Source: Clostridiales bacterium VE202-21 (GTDB taxonomy: Bacteria > Bacillota > Clostridia > Lachnospirales > Lachnospiraceae). Taken from it: a stretch of DNA of 64,000 nucleotides. The DNA lies in assembly GCA_000509105.1 (NCBI GenBank), contig BAIF02000002.1:34120-98119 (forward strand), read 5' to 3'. Position 1 is the stretch's first letter; each line of letters starts with the position of its first letter. Shown here in pieces: positions 29,812-39,222 of this stretch. Both the position numbers and the translations under genes were made by a program. Under the pieces are notes generated by a model that did not search any database, was not told the origin of the DNA, and saw only the letters and a list, made by a program, of their open reading frames with translations.

Positions 29812-30678
29812 TTATCTCAAAGCCTCCCTCTCCACCTCACTCGTCCAGGTCCTGTTAAAAGCCTCAAGCCCCACATGGTGATAACAGGATGCCGCCAGGT
29901 ACTCTTCATAATATCCCCGGTACTTTCTGCATCTGCTGGGCTGTCCAAGCAGATGCAGGGCGTTATTCTGCTGATTGGCCGCGGCATCCTTTGTGATGCC
30001 GATTGCCTCTCCCGTTTCCCTAAGCGTTTTCTGGTCCAGAAATCTGCAGCGAATCACTGCAGCCTGCTTTTCCTCAAGGCATTCCACTGCCTCCCAGAGC
30101 ATTCTTTTCATATTCTGATAATCCAGCCGCCGTACAGCTTCCTCCTCCAGATCCTCTTCGGAGGCGATGGTCTCCTCCATATCCAGACCGCTGTCCTCCT
30201 GCCCCAGAGGTTCACTCAGACTGTATATCTTCTCCATATCCGCACTTTTTCTGACCGCCTTCAGCTTTTCCCGGCTGATCTGAAGCAGAGCGCATAAAGT
30301 ATCATCCTCCGGTTCTGAGCCATAATATTTACAGTACTCTGCTGCCATCTTCCTGTATCTGCGGACCCAGTCCCTCGCGTGCGTGGGAATACGGACGGTC
30401 CCGCAGCAATTTTCTATGTAGCGCTTCATTCCCTGTTTAATCCAAAAGGCGGCGTAACTGATAAATGGCACCTCCTGGTCAATGTCATAGTGCCTGACCG
30501 CTTCACAAAGAGCAAGATAGCCCTCCTGCATCAGATCCTCTAATTCCGCCCTGCCCGGCCCCGCAAAGCGCCGGCCCATCATTCTGATAAACGGTTCATT
30601 CTGCTGCCAGAGCAGGAGCATATTATCCGCCTCATCTACCCCTGCCTGTATTCGTGCTGCTAACTGCTCATTTAACAT
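29812..30678 (-). CDS. Sigma-70-family sigma factor, paralogue of the element 1 sigma
   Basis: The 288-residue protein shares the whole domain plan of the gene at 8822: region 2 (LEDLMQEGYLALCEAVRHYD, FISYAAFWIKQGMKRYI), region 3 (RIPTHARDWVRRYRK), region 4 (VIRCRFLDQKTLRETGEAIG) and the C-terminal extension (YEEYLAASCYHHVGLEAF, RTWTSEVERE). By eye more than half the residues are identical. It lies 100 bp outside the candidate right end of element 2. Either it is resident and the element 1 copy was captured, or it marks a remnant of a further element. Confidence 0.87.
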   Translation of the reverse strand: MLNEQLAARIQAGVDEADNMLLLWQQNEPFIRMMGRRFAGPGRAELEDLMQEGYLALCEAVRHYDIDQEVPFISYAAFWIKQGMKRYIENCCGTVRIPTHARDWVRRYRKMAAEYCKYYGSEPEDDTLCALLQISREKLKAVRKSADMEKIYSLSEPLGQEDSGLDMEETIASEEDLEEEAVRRLDYQNMKRMLWEAVECLEEKQAAVIRCRFLDQKTLRETGEAIGITKDAAANQQNNALHLLGQPSRCRKYRGYYEEYLAASCYHHVGLEAFNRTWTSEVEREALR

Positions 30679-30812
30679 AATCCCATCCGCCTCCTGTCAT
30701 ATTTGCTCCTCTTACACCGCATTTTTGTTAATACCCCGGACAATCATAAAATTTGAAAGTCCGGGATACTCTCACAAATAATATCCTATCCACGGCTCCA
30801 CGTATTTTATAG

Positions 30813-30888
30813 ATTCATTTCGAATCCATAAAAATCATATCATATTCGATTTGAATCGTCAATATATTTTTATTATTCATTTTGAATC
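30813..30888. promoter_or_regulatory. Three operators, ATTCNNTTNGAATC, spaced exactly 31 bp
   Basis: ATTCATTTCGAATC (30813), ATTCGATTTGAATC (30844) and ATTCATTTTGAATC (30875) are on the same face of the helix at three-turn spacing. They lie between the sigma gene and the XRE gene at 30949, in the only divergent promoter region nearby. Confidence 0.75.
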
Positions 30889-30948
30889 TATTCAAACACC
30901 ACTTAATATGTTATAGTTTTGAAATAGATAGAAAAAAGGTGGGATAAA

Positions 30949-31368
30949 ATGTCTGTTGGAGATCATATTAAAAATGCAAGAAAGAGCGCCGGGCTGACCC
31001 AGAAAGAGCTTGCGGAAAAATGCGGAGCAGCCGAGATCACAATACGCCAGTACGAGTCGAACAAACGGGAGCCGCGCAATGAACAGCTTATGAAGATCGC
31101 CCGGATACTGAATGTGGAACTTTATGACTTACTAGGTTATACTGCACCGGAACAAAAAGAACACGTGAAAAAAGCCAGAATCCAGGTTCTGCAGGATAGG
31201 TTGGAAGAACGGGAAAAGAAAACAGTTTCTTTAGAAACACAAATCACACGGAGCCAGGAGACCGTGCTCCAATATATGGAGTCACTCAATGGGAACGGAC
31301 AGGCTGAAGCCATCCGTCTGGTCGAACTGCTGACTAAGATACCTGAGTATAAAAAAGAGAGAAGATAG
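30949..31368 (+). CDS. XRE-family regulator with a coiled-coil tail
   Basis: The 139-residue protein has an N-terminal helix-turn-helix (LTQKELAEKCGAAEITIRQY, then LMKIARILNVELYDLLGY) and a C-terminal coiled coil (about 75-125: LQDRLEEREKKTVSLETQIT). AAAAAAGGTGGG precedes the ATG. It probably binds the three 31-bp-spaced operators upstream, controlling itself and the divergent sigma gene. It lacks an autoprotease domain. Confidence 0.83.
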   Translation: MSVGDHIKNARKSAGLTQKELAEKCGAAEITIRQYESNKREPRNEQLMKIARILNVELYDLLGYTAPEQKEHVKKARIQVLQDRLEEREKKTVSLETQITRSQETVLQYMESLNGNGQAEAIRLVELLTKIPEYKKERR

Positions 31369-31521
31369 GCCGCTGTCCCAGAGCGTATCTGAAAATTCAT
31401 TATCGCAATATACCTCCCCGCTTCACGGTCTATGGTCCGTGAATAGTAACCAATTTTGCTCCTGAGACATATAATAAAATGATAAGTATAGCCACTTTTT
31501 ATATGGCAAAGGAGTTTTTTT

Positions 31522-32490
31522 ATGAGCACACGAGGACTAGATGTCAGTGAATTTCAAGGTACTGTAGACTGGGAGCAGGTAAAAGCTGCCGGATATCAGT
31601 TTGCCATGCTCCGTGCCGGATACGGTTTCGGCACTTTAGATCAGCAGTTTCAGAGAAACGCCGCAGAATGTAACCGAATTGGACTCCCTATCGGCGTATA
31701 CTGGTTCTGCTATGCCATCAGCCCTGAAACGGCCCGCCAGGAGGCTGACGGCTGTATAAATGCAATCTCTTCCTATCGTCTGGATTATCCGATATGCTAC
31801 GATATAGAACAGGCAACGGTAAACTACGCCGCTCAGAACGGAGTGACACTTACCCCATCCCTTGCGACGCAGATTGTCCGGAGCTTTTGTGACAGAGTGG
31901 AAGAACGCGGCTATTATGCCATGTTTTATAGTAACCGTAACTTTCTGAATACCTATTTCCCGGCCGATCTGTCTGACCGCTACGCATTGTGGTATGCCTA
32001 TTATAACAGCCAGTTCGACGGCACCAACTGCGGAATATGGCAGTTTACGGACCAGGGCAGTGTTCCCGGGATCAGCGGCAATGTAGACCTAGATACAGGC
32101 TTTATCGATTATCCTGCCGTCATCCGCAAAGCCGGCCTGAATCATCTTGACGGAGGAAGCAATCCTGCACCGCCGCCCGTTCAGGACTACATTACGTATG
32201 TGGTACAGCCCGGCGACACATTAAGCGGCATAGCAGCACGCTACGGCACTACCTATCAGACGCTCGCCGCACTGAACGGCATTACCAATCCAAACCTGAT
32301 TTATGCCGGCCAGACGATCCGTATTCCGGAGGACGGCAGCTCCACCGCACGCTACTACACCATACAGCCAGGGGATACACTGAGCGGAATCGCACAGAAA
32401 TTCGGTACTACGGTCAGCGAACTGCAAAGGCTCAACGGCATAAGCAACCCAAATCTGATCTACGCCGGGAATACGATTAGAATCTCATAA
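31522..32490 (+). CDS. GH25 (Chalaropsis-type) lysozyme with two LysM repeats
   Basis: Residues 4-195 are the GH25 barrel, with the catalytic acidic cluster visible in [13 protein letters not shown] and YPICYDIEQ. Two LysM domains follow ([19 protein letters not shown]..., about 225-268, and [19 protein letters not shown]..., about 279-322), which bind peptidoglycan. There is no signal peptide, so release would need a holin, lysis or a non-classical route. It follows the XRE gene, fitting an endolysin of a prophage remnant, although such genes are also chromosomal in Clostridia. AAAGGAG precedes the ATG. Confidence 0.9.
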   Translation: MSTRGLDVSEFQGTVDWEQVKAAGYQFAMLRAGYGFGTLDQQFQRNAAECNRIGLPIGVYWFCYAISPETARQEADGCINAISSYRLDYPICYDIEQATVNYAAQNGVTLTPSLATQIVRSFCDRVEERGYYAMFYSNRNFLNTYFPADLSDRYALWYAYYNSQFDGTNCGIWQFTDQGSVPGISGNVDLDTGFIDYPAVIRKAGLNHLDGGSNPAPPPVQDYITYVVQPGDTLSGIAARYGTTYQTLAALNGITNPNLIYAGQTIRIPEDGSSTARYYTIQPGDTLSGIAQKFGTTVSELQRLNGISNPNLIYAGNTIRIS

Positions 32491-32578
32491 GAATGTTTTT
32501 AGAATTTGGTAATAATTTTTCCACTTCTTTTATAGAAACGACATACTTTATGCACATTTATCTCTTATAATAATACTC

Positions 32579-32715
32579 AGATAGTTGATAAACAACTATC
32601 TCCCCCCTCATAAAGTAAAGGTATTCTGAAATGCACAGAATGCCAACTTTACTCTCATTCCTTTAGATAACTATAAAAACAACGAAACCCCTGTAGCCGA
32701 TACTGCAGGGGTTTT
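32579..32715 (+). ncRNA. Three-copy structured RNA family, copy 1
   Basis: The -10 TATAAT is at 32566-32571 and the predicted 5' end is the A at 32579. Hairpin 1 is AGATAGTTG with CAACTATCT (loop ATAAA). A CU-rich single-stranded TCTCCCCCCTCAT follows, then hairpin 2 (AAAGT ... GGTATTCTG with CAGAATGCC ... ACTTT), an invariant linker containing CTCTCATTCCTTTAGATAAC, and a terminator (CCCCTG...CAGGGGTTTT) with loop CCGATA. It matches copies at 54822 and 55242. The remaining gap 32716-32880 holds a partial duplicate of the terminator tail near 32777 and no gene. Confidence 0.8.
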
Positions 32716-32880
32716 CGCTGTCTATTGTGCTTTTTACGCGTGTCTTTTCTCACGCCTTGCAGATCCTGCAGGACAGGTTTTCGCCGTATATTGTGCTTTT
32801 TCTGCCGGCTCCCTGCCCATTGTTTATACTTTTAAATCTGCACATTCCAAAAAGAACTCCCTTAAGATAGAAAAGACATA

Positions 32881-33519
32881 TCAGCCTCCAAAACTTCTAA
32901 CTACTGCCCCGCTGATTACATCCCCGATCAGTTCATAACCTTTATCCGAGCAATGAACCATATCTTCTCCCGGAACCGCTCCATAAACGCACCATGTTCT
33001 CCTGTTAATCCCCGATGTTTTCCACAGGTTACATACCGGAATACTGTTATCTGCGGCTACTGCTTCCATAATCTCCGTCATTTTTTTCAGGGATCTTCCT
33101 GACCCAGGCGGATACTCCTCATACCCATCCGCATTAATATATGAATATTTCCCTACACAGTGCGGTGTGACAATCAGAATTCTGCAATCCAAATTGCCGG
33201 CCTCCTCCAGGCGGTCGTAAATGATATCAATGCAATATTGCAGTGCCGCTGCTGCGTCAGTATCCACCCTGTCATTATATCCCGCAAAAAAAATAACCAG
33301 ATCCATTTCCGCCAGAACTGAGGCAGACAACGGGGGGAGTACGCCCTCCGCACCGACTCCGCCGTCCACAATCTCCCGCATTTTAAGGCCGCCTTTGCAG
33401 TGTCTGTACACCCTGCAGCCCAGATTTTGCCTTAACCGCTCCGTCCATACGCCTGCCTGCGTCAGGCTGTCTCCCATGCAGCATACCCTTTTATTCTTCC
33501 ATTTTTCTGTCATCAGCAT
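32881..33519 (-). CDS. SGNH/GDSL-type hydrolase
   Basis: The start at ATG 33519 (MLMTEKWKNKR) has GGAGG 8 bases upstream. The 212-residue protein has block I GDSLTQ (nucleophile Ser about residue 18), block III GYND and the C-terminal catalytic pair in DMVHCSDKGYE. SGNH enzymes deacylate carbohydrates or lipids. No signal peptide is present, so it acts in the cytoplasm. It lies 76 bp downstream of the glycosidase gene at 33596 and may remove acetyl groups from imported glycans. Confidence 0.85.
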   Translation of the reverse strand: MLMTEKWKNKRVCCMGDSLTQAGVWTERLRQNLGCRVYRHCKGGLKMREIVDGGVGAEGVLPPLSASVLAEMDLVIFFAGYNDRVDTDAAAALQYCIDIIYDRLEEAGNLDCRILIVTPHCVGKYSYINADGYEEYPPGSGRSLKKMTEIMEAVAADNSIPVCNLWKTSGINRRTWCVYGAVPGEDMVHCSDKGYELIGDVISGAVVRSFGG

Positions 33520-33595
33520 ATTTTGTACCTCCTGCACGCTTTTCTATCTTTCAGAAATTCCAATTAGATCAATCATTCATCATCGGTCCCGTTTG

Positions 33596-35674
33596 TTACT
33601 CTAGTCTGATCTCAACCATCTGATGCCCTTCTATCTTTTCGACTTCAAATTCTACATATCCATCCTTTTCTTCATAAGCAATCGGTTTATTCTCCGGGAC
33701 AAGCCGCATTCCCTTCATATGGCGCCCACCCAAATGTACTCTGAACTCCGTATGGTATAAAGGAATCACATCTTCAATCGTATAAATTTCCTCCGACCTT
33801 TTTTCCGGAATATAGTGGAGCAGATGCAGTATTTTACAACTCTCTTCTGTTTGATCCGGCCTATCCTGTGTCTGTTGACTCAATATACACAGCAGGCTGG
33901 ACGGACCGTTATGGGAAACCATTTTATTTCCACAGAATCTCTGTATCGCATCACTCACCATAACTTTACACCATTTCGGCGCATTTTTCCTATAAATCCC
34001 AAACACAGGATGTGCACAATAAATCACATTTCCCTTCTGAAACAGTTCCCCTTTTCTCTCATAATCCGGGGTAGGTGCGTGTTGATGGCTGCAAAAGCGA
34101 AGCCCCTCATGGCCGGTCAAACCCTCACTGGACGCATTTCCAGTTCCCCCTGACCATGTGCCCCTGCTGCCCCGTTCAAACCACGGACGAATTTTCTCCA
34201 TGATTACATTCGCAGAATCAGCCTCCGCATCCATTCCTCTCTCATACATTACAAAGGGCTCTTTCGGAAGCTCCTTCCCAATCGTCTCGTTCGGCAGTAC
34301 AAATTCCCGGCTGTACTCTGATTTGTTAATATCACGGATCCCATACAGCTCACTTTCGTCCCCCTTGATACACGCGTTAAAAGAGGCAAAAACCGCTCCC
34401 CCCTTCTCCACATACGCGTTAAGTTTCCTCTCCAGTTCCTCTGAATAGGGGAGCTCATCCGGCAAAAGAAGCAGCGGATACGCTTCAAAGCATTCCTCAG
34501 GATCAATCAGCGTGAATTGATACGCCATCTCCTGCAGCATATGCACTGCGCCGATCAGTGATTTGGGCAGCTCTCTCCCATCCAGAATCGGATTCAAAAA
34601 CACATGCGGTGTAAGCACCGCTATCTCCGCCTCCGGGTATGCACCGCGGCAGTACTGCTCCTTCTGTTCCACACTTTCATAGACGCTGCCGATCAAATCA
34701 TAGGTCGCTTCCGACAATTGCCCCCACGGATGAAGCTGGTCTCCCACGGAGCAGCCCGCTCCCATGGCAAGCATATGGAAACATTCGAATTCCAGCGCCG
34801 CTTTATTTTTCAGCGAATGGAAATCCCCCCACGAAGTGTGGAACTTCCCTGTCATCCCGATCATTTCTTTTCCAAAATGCCCAGCATACCTTGCCATAAT
34901 TGGGAAATGGTCATATCCCCAGTCCCCGCTCGGCAGTGATTCCAGTTCCAGGTGGCTGTAGGTGTCAACGGAGCGCTTCATGACCAGATCCACGCCCGGA
35001 TCATTATAGAAGATCGTGGCATTCGGCGCACTTTCCCGAATCAAAGCCGATATCTCGCTCCGGAAACGATTCAGCGTTAGCTCTGCAAAATAAACCCGGT
35101 CTGTCCGAAGCTTGGGATTCAGCCCTTCCTCCAGCATTAACCGCCGGCAGTCCTTACAGCAGCATTCTGTCTGGGACATGATATCCATAAATATTCCATC
35201 CAGATTCTCTCTTCCAACCACCTCAATGATATCCCTCAGATGCTCTTTAAAAAACTCCCGGTAGCCACTATTCAAACATATGTCATAGTAAAAATGCGGT
35301 TCTGGCACATTTCCTTTATCCACCGGACTACCATGCTCATCGCGGCACAGCCACTCTGGTTTCTCACGGATAATCCGCTCGTCCCATCTTACGGTCGTAT
35401 AGACTGGCACGCGGATCCCACGTTTATGGCATGCTTCGATCTGTTCCTGCAAAAGATTCCTGTTTACGAGATTCGGATGTATCAGCTCCGGATGATTCAC
35501 GGACGGATAATACAGCCACCCATGATGGCACCTGGCAAAACACGTTACAGAATCCACGTGCGCTCTTTCCAGCCTTTCTGCAAACCTCTCCGCATCAAAA
35601 TCTTTTCCAATCTCTGTTATATACTGACTTGTATGAAAATCCATATGTACCTGTCTGTATCTTAATTTTTCCAT
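33596..35674 (-). CDS. Putative glycosidase of the GHL6 / beta-galactosidase-trimerisation type
   Basis: The 692-residue cytoplasmic protein begins with a TIM-barrel (about 1-330: HMDFHTSQYITEIGKDFDAE, RGIRVPVYTTVRWDE, LDGIFMDIMSQTECCCKDCR). A flavodoxin-like trimerisation domain follows (about 355-590: AEIAVLTPHVFLNP, LLLLPDELPYSEELERKLN), then a small beta domain. This matches hypothetical glycosyl hydrolase 6 proteins, distantly related to GH29/GH42. No signal peptide. GGAG precedes the ATG. It lies in the locus with the importer at 35795-38995 and probably cleaves the imported oligosaccharide. Specificity is unknown. Confidence 0.72.
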   Translation of the reverse strand: MEKLRYRQVHMDFHTSQYITEIGKDFDAERFAERLERAHVDSVTCFARCHHGWLYYPSVNHPELIHPNLVNRNLLQEQIEACHKRGIRVPVYTTVRWDERIIREKPEWLCRDEHGSPVDKGNVPEPHFYYDICLNSGYREFFKEHLRDIIEVVGRENLDGIFMDIMSQTECCCKDCRRLMLEEGLNPKLRTDRVYFAELTLNRFRSEISALIRESAPNATIFYNDPGVDLVMKRSVDTYSHLELESLPSGDWGYDHFPIMARYAGHFGKEMIGMTGKFHTSWGDFHSLKNKAALEFECFHMLAMGAGCSVGDQLHPWGQLSEATYDLIGSVYESVEQKEQYCRGAYPEAEIAVLTPHVFLNPILDGRELPKSLIGAVHMLQEMAYQFTLIDPEECFEAYPLLLLPDELPYSEELERKLNAYVEKGGAVFASFNACIKGDESELYGIRDINKSEYSREFVLPNETIGKELPKEPFVMYERGMDAEADSANVIMEKIRPWFERGSRGTWSGGTGNASSEGLTGHEGLRFCSHQHAPTPDYERKGELFQKGNVIYCAHPVFGIYRKNAPKWCKVMVSDAIQRFCGNKMVSHNGPSSLLCILSQQTQDRPDQTEESCKILHLLHYIPEKRSEEIYTIEDVIPLYHTEFRVHLGGRHMKGMRLVPENKPIAYEEKDGYVEFEVEKIEGHQMVEIRLE

Positions 35675-35794
35675 TTTACATCTCCTTCTGCTCTGTATGT
35701 TTTTAGCCGCCTTTCTAGTCTGTTTCCTTTATTTTGCAGCTTGCTGCAAATCCGCCCTTCCGGGGCATGGTTTTTGGTGTTTTCTTTGGCATAC

Positions 35795-36613
35795 CTACTC
35801 CTTCACCGCCCCTGCGGCAAGCCCGCCCTCTACCTTTTCCTGGAACAGCATATAAATGAACATCGGCAGGGCTACCGTAATGACGATTGCCGCCATCATC
35901 AGCCCATATTCGGTGCCTCTCTCCCCATTGAAATTAAGAATCCCAAGAGCCACCGGCTTCAAATCATTATCCTTAATAAAAATCAGCGGAAAAATAACAT
36001 TATTCCACGCGTTCAGAAAATTAAAGATAGATACCGTAGCAATCGCCGGCTTTGTCATCGGCAGCATCACCTTCCAGTAGATCTGGACATAATTTGCCCC
36101 ATCCACCAGCGCCGCCTCTTCCAGGGAACGGTTCACCCCCCGCATAAAATTGGTCAGGACCAAAATACTAAATGGCAGCCCAAAGGCAACATATACCAAG
36201 ATCAGTGCCGGTATATTATCGGAAAGATTCAGCTTCCCAATCATATAGGATATCGGTACCAGCACCGTATGCATCGGAACCATCATCCCGATCAGGAAAA
36301 AAAGCATGACCCCTTTACTGATGCGAAGCCGGAATCTGGATAATACAAATGCAGCCATAGAGGACAGGATCCCCAAAACAATCACCGTGATTCCCGACTG
36401 TATGATACTGTTCAAAAAATACCGGCTCATCCGGGCTCCCTGCCACGCATCTATATAATTTGACCACATTGGCGTTTTGGGAAGTGCAAATGGAGCGGCG
36501 AAGATCTCCACCTTTGTCTTCAGTGAAGACATCAGCGTAAAAAGCATCGGCGCTGCGAACATCACTGCCATGACCGACAGAAAAATATATACTCCAACCC
36601 GTTTTTTCTTCAT
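35795..36613 (-). CDS. ABC sugar transporter permease, MalG type (CUT1)
   Basis: The 272-residue protein has six transmembrane helices and the EAA loop that docks the ATPase (EEAALVDGANYVQIYWKVML). The Gly-rich C-terminus (EGGLAAGAVKE) is typical of MalG/UgpE partners. It starts 15 bp after the MalF-type gene. No ATPase gene is present in the locus, so a shared MsmK-type ATPase elsewhere is likely. Confidence 0.9.
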   Translation of the reverse strand: MKKKRVGVYIFLSVMAVMFAAPMLFTLMSSLKTKVEIFAAPFALPKTPMWSNYIDAWQGARMSRYFLNSIIQSGITVIVLGILSSMAAFVLSRFRLRISKGVMLFFLIGMMVPMHTVLVPISYMIGKLNLSDNIPALILVYVAFGLPFSILVLTNFMRGVNRSLEEAALVDGANYVQIYWKVMLPMTKPAIATVSIFNFLNAWNNVIFPLIFIKDNDLKPVALGILNFNGERGTEYGLMMAAIVITVALPMFIYMLFQEKVEGGLAAGAVKE

Positions 36614-36628
36614 CGTTCTCCCTTTCTC

Positions 36629-37519
36629 CTAATCGTTTTTCTTCATCTTTGCCTGAATCAGATTCGTTGCCAGGGTTCCTGCAAGACAGATCAAAAGGAT
36701 CACAATCCCGATGGCGCTGCCCTGACCATAATGTTTATATTTGAAAGCTTCATTGTACAAAAGCGTAGTGGGCAGATTAGTCAGCCCGTTCGGCCCTCCG
36801 CCTGTCATCGCATACACCAAATCAAAGACCTTTACCGATCCCATGATATCAATTAAGATGCAGACAAAAATCACATCCTTCAGCATCGGTACCGTAATGC
36901 AAAAAAACTTTTTGACTGGACCGGCGCCATCAATTGCAGCCGCTTCATACACATCCTCCGGGATCGACGTCAGTCCGGCCAGTAAAATCACCATATAATA
37001 GCCAATACCAGCCCAGATATTCACAAAGATGATCGAATTCATAGCCGTGCTTTCATTGACCAGCCATGGAGCCATCATATCCGAAAGTCCGATCACATCT
37101 AAAAACGCGTTGATTGCACCCGTAGGCATGAATATGAAATACCACATCAGGCCGACAGCCGATAACGGAAATACCGTAGGCACAAAATACATGGCTTTAA
37201 ATATGCGAAACCCTCTGCACCTCGTGTTCAGAGCCACTGCCAGGAGCAGAGCAGCCGGAGTGTGGAACACGACACTGAAAACAACCATCTTAAACATGTT
37301 CTTCAGCGCAAGCAAAAAATCCGGGCTTTTAAATATAGTTTTAAAATTTTCCAATCCGGCAAACTCGATTGCAGAACCGGCAATCCCGTTCCAGTTCGTT
37401 ACCGAAAAATACCCCGCCTGCACCAACGGAATAATCTGGAACGCGGTATATATCAACACTGCCGGAAGCAGAAAAACTAAAACCGTCAGTATATCCTTCT
37501 TATTTTTAATTTTGAGCAT
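36629..37519 (-). CDS. ABC sugar transporter permease, MalF/UgpA type (CUT1)
   Basis: The start at ATG 37519 (MLKIKNKKDILTV) has AAGGAG upstream; the reading from 37645 covers a GC-rich intercistronic hairpin and is rejected. The product of about 296 residues has six membrane helices and the EAA motif (VYEAAAIDGAGPVKKFFCIT). It pairs with the MalG-type permease and the binding protein at 37646 to import an oligosaccharide. Confidence 0.9.
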   Translation of the reverse strand: MLKIKNKKDILTVLVFLLPAVLIYTAFQIIPLVQAGYFSVTNWNGIAGSAIEFAGLENFKTIFKSPDFLLALKNMFKMVVFSVVFHTPAALLLAVALNTRCRGFRIFKAMYFVPTVFPLSAVGLMWYFIFMPTGAINAFLDVIGLSDMMAPWLVNESTAMNSIIFVNIWAGIGYYMVILLAGLTSIPEDVYEAAAIDGAGPVKKFFCITVPMLKDVIFVCILIDIMGSVKVFDLVYAMTGGGPNGLTNLPTTLLYNEAFKYKHYGQGSAIGIVILLICLAGTLATNLIQAKMKKND

Positions 37520-37539
37520 TTTCCTCTCCTTCCTCATCC

Positions 37540-37620
37540 AGTGGGCGCCCGCGCACCCTGCCTTAGGGTATGCCCAGAGGTATAAAACGAGCCACCCTCC
37601 GGGAACGCGGGCCCAAGCCG
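37540..37620 (-). other. GC-rich intercistronic stem-loop between binding protein and permease genes
   Basis: GCCCGCG (37547-37553) can pair with CGCGGGC (37606-37612) and the intervening region is GC-rich. A hairpin here could keep the binding-protein message more abundant than the permease message, as known for malE-malF. This is inference. Confidence 0.4.
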
Positions 37621-37645
37621 CATCTCCCGGACAGATGGCTTTCAT

Positions 37646-38995
37646 TTATTGTGCCGCATCCACTTCTGCCTGAATTTCTTTTGCCGCATCTTCCGCCGAT
37701 GCATTGATAAACATACTCACAATAGAATTCCTTGTCCGGTCCATCATAGAAGGGATCGGGTCAAAATCAAACACATCTACTCCGATACCGGTATTATTCT
37801 CACAGAGTTTGATATTGTCCGCCAGAAGCCTTGGAACCTTTGACTCATCCAGATCGATGTCATTTCTCGGGATCAGAACGCCTGCCTCCTCGGAAAATCT
37901 CTTGGCCGCATCTTTATCAGTCAGCATCTGGATCAGCTCCATTGTCAGATCCAGCTCTTTTCCTTCAAGCTGACCGCTGACCATATAGGAACCAATTGTC
38001 TGCATATTTTCATTTTTAAACTCTGGCTTTTCCTCAAAATACGGGAAATTTGCAGTCTCAATCTGATCAGAAACCGGGGTCAGCGTCTCATCCAAAAAGC
38101 TGTCACTGTTCCAAAGCCCGGTCAGAACCATGGCTGCCTGTCCCTCCCGGAACTGGGTGAGCGCCATCTCATCGGTAAGACCAGCCGCATTGGGGTCAAA
38201 CGCACCTGCATCGATCAGATCTTTCACAAACTGCAGAGTCTCTACCACCCCCTGATCCGTCCAGTTCATTTCTCTGCTTCCAAGCTCTTTTGCAGCATCC
38301 GTTCCCAGCCATTTGTAAAAAATGGAATCATGCAGATGACCAGCCATATAAGTGGACTGCGCGCCCATTGCAATCGGAATTACGCCCGTCTCTTTGAGTT
38401 TTGCAACAGCGTCCAGCAGCTCGTTCCAGGTCTCTGGAAATTTATCGATCCCGGCCTTGCTCAGAAGCTCCTTATTATAGTAAAAACTAATCGTACCGGA
38501 TTCCATTGGAATTGCATATACCCCATCGTGACCCGGAACTTTAAAGTAATTCAGCGCGCCCTCTGTGAAACCTCCGCCCCATTCCTGGTCTTTTTCCAGA
38601 TAATCTGATACGTCCTTAATCAGGCCGTTATCAATATAATCCGCCAGATTGGCAACACCCTGAATCCGGAAGATATTTGCCATATCGCCGGAGGCAATAT
38701 CAGAAGCAATCAAATTATTAAACGCACTTTCCTCACTTTGAGAGTTATCCACAATCTCAACCTCTGGATGTGCTTCCTTGAATTCGTCCAGTATCTCATT
38801 GTAGATCTGCGTCTGTTTGGAGGTTCCTGCAATTCTTGTTAAGATACGGATTGTCACCTTATCCTCCGTTTCTTTCCCCTTATCCGCAGCTTCCTTACTA
38901 CCGCTTGTGCATCCTGCTAACATTGTCGCCCCAAGCGCTGCCGCCAGCAGCATGGATATGACTTTCTTCTTTACATGTCTTTGTCTTGCCATCAT
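37646..38995 (-). CDS. Family 1 extracellular sugar-binding lipoprotein
   Basis: The 449-residue protein has a lipoprotein signal peptide (KKKVISMLLAAALGATMLAG-C, lipobox LAGC) and the SBP_bac_1 fold (VTIRILTRIAG, AIPMESGTISFYYNKELLSK, FREGQAAMVLTGLWNSDSF). It binds the sugar outside the membrane and delivers it to the permeases encoded downstream. It is transcribed divergently from the YesM-type kinase at 39223, with which it shares a promoter region. Confidence 0.92.
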   Translation of the reverse strand: MMARQRHVKKKVISMLLAAALGATMLAGCTSGSKEAADKGKETEDKVTIRILTRIAGTSKQTQIYNEILDEFKEAHPEVEIVDNSQSEESAFNNLIASDIASGDMANIFRIQGVANLADYIDNGLIKDVSDYLEKDQEWGGGFTEGALNYFKVPGHDGVYAIPMESGTISFYYNKELLSKAGIDKFPETWNELLDAVAKLKETGVIPIAMGAQSTYMAGHLHDSIFYKWLGTDAAKELGSREMNWTDQGVVETLQFVKDLIDAGAFDPNAAGLTDEMALTQFREGQAAMVLTGLWNSDSFLDETLTPVSDQIETANFPYFEEKPEFKNENMQTIGSYMVSGQLEGKELDLTMELIQMLTDKDAAKRFSEEAGVLIPRNDIDLDESKVPRLLADNIKLCENNTGIGVDVFDFDPIPSMMDRTRNSIVSMFINASAEDAAKEIQAEVDAAQ

Positions 38996-39089
38996 AATTC
39001 TCCTTTTCTCTCCTATGTTTTGTCATAACTATTAACCCGCCGGGATGTACCCCGGCTGCTTTATGCTGTTATTCTAACCGCAAACCAGG

Positions 39090-39195
39090 CATATTAAAAT
39101 GGACAAAATCTAGGCGGCATGTACATTTCCACGATAAAAAAATAAACCTCGTCCGATATTCTTGACATATGAAAAAGATACATATTATAGTAATT
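39090..39195. promoter_or_regulatory. Divergent control region of glycan locus 1
   Basis: Rightward, TTGACA (39162-39167) with a 17-bp spacer and TTATAG forms the kinase promoter. GGACAAAAT (39101) and GTACATTTC (39121) are direct half-sites about 20 bp apart, resembling the pair upstream of locus 2 (51183/51204), and are candidate binding sites of the AraC-type regulator. Confidence 0.5.
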
Positions 39196-39222
39196 TTACC
39201 ACTACAGAAAGCAGGGGTATAT

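Noticed and set aside
39162..39222. TTG at 39162 as the start of the YesM kinase
   Set aside because: It coincides with the -35 hexamer TTGACA and the next residues lie over the -10 region; no ribosome binding site precedes it.
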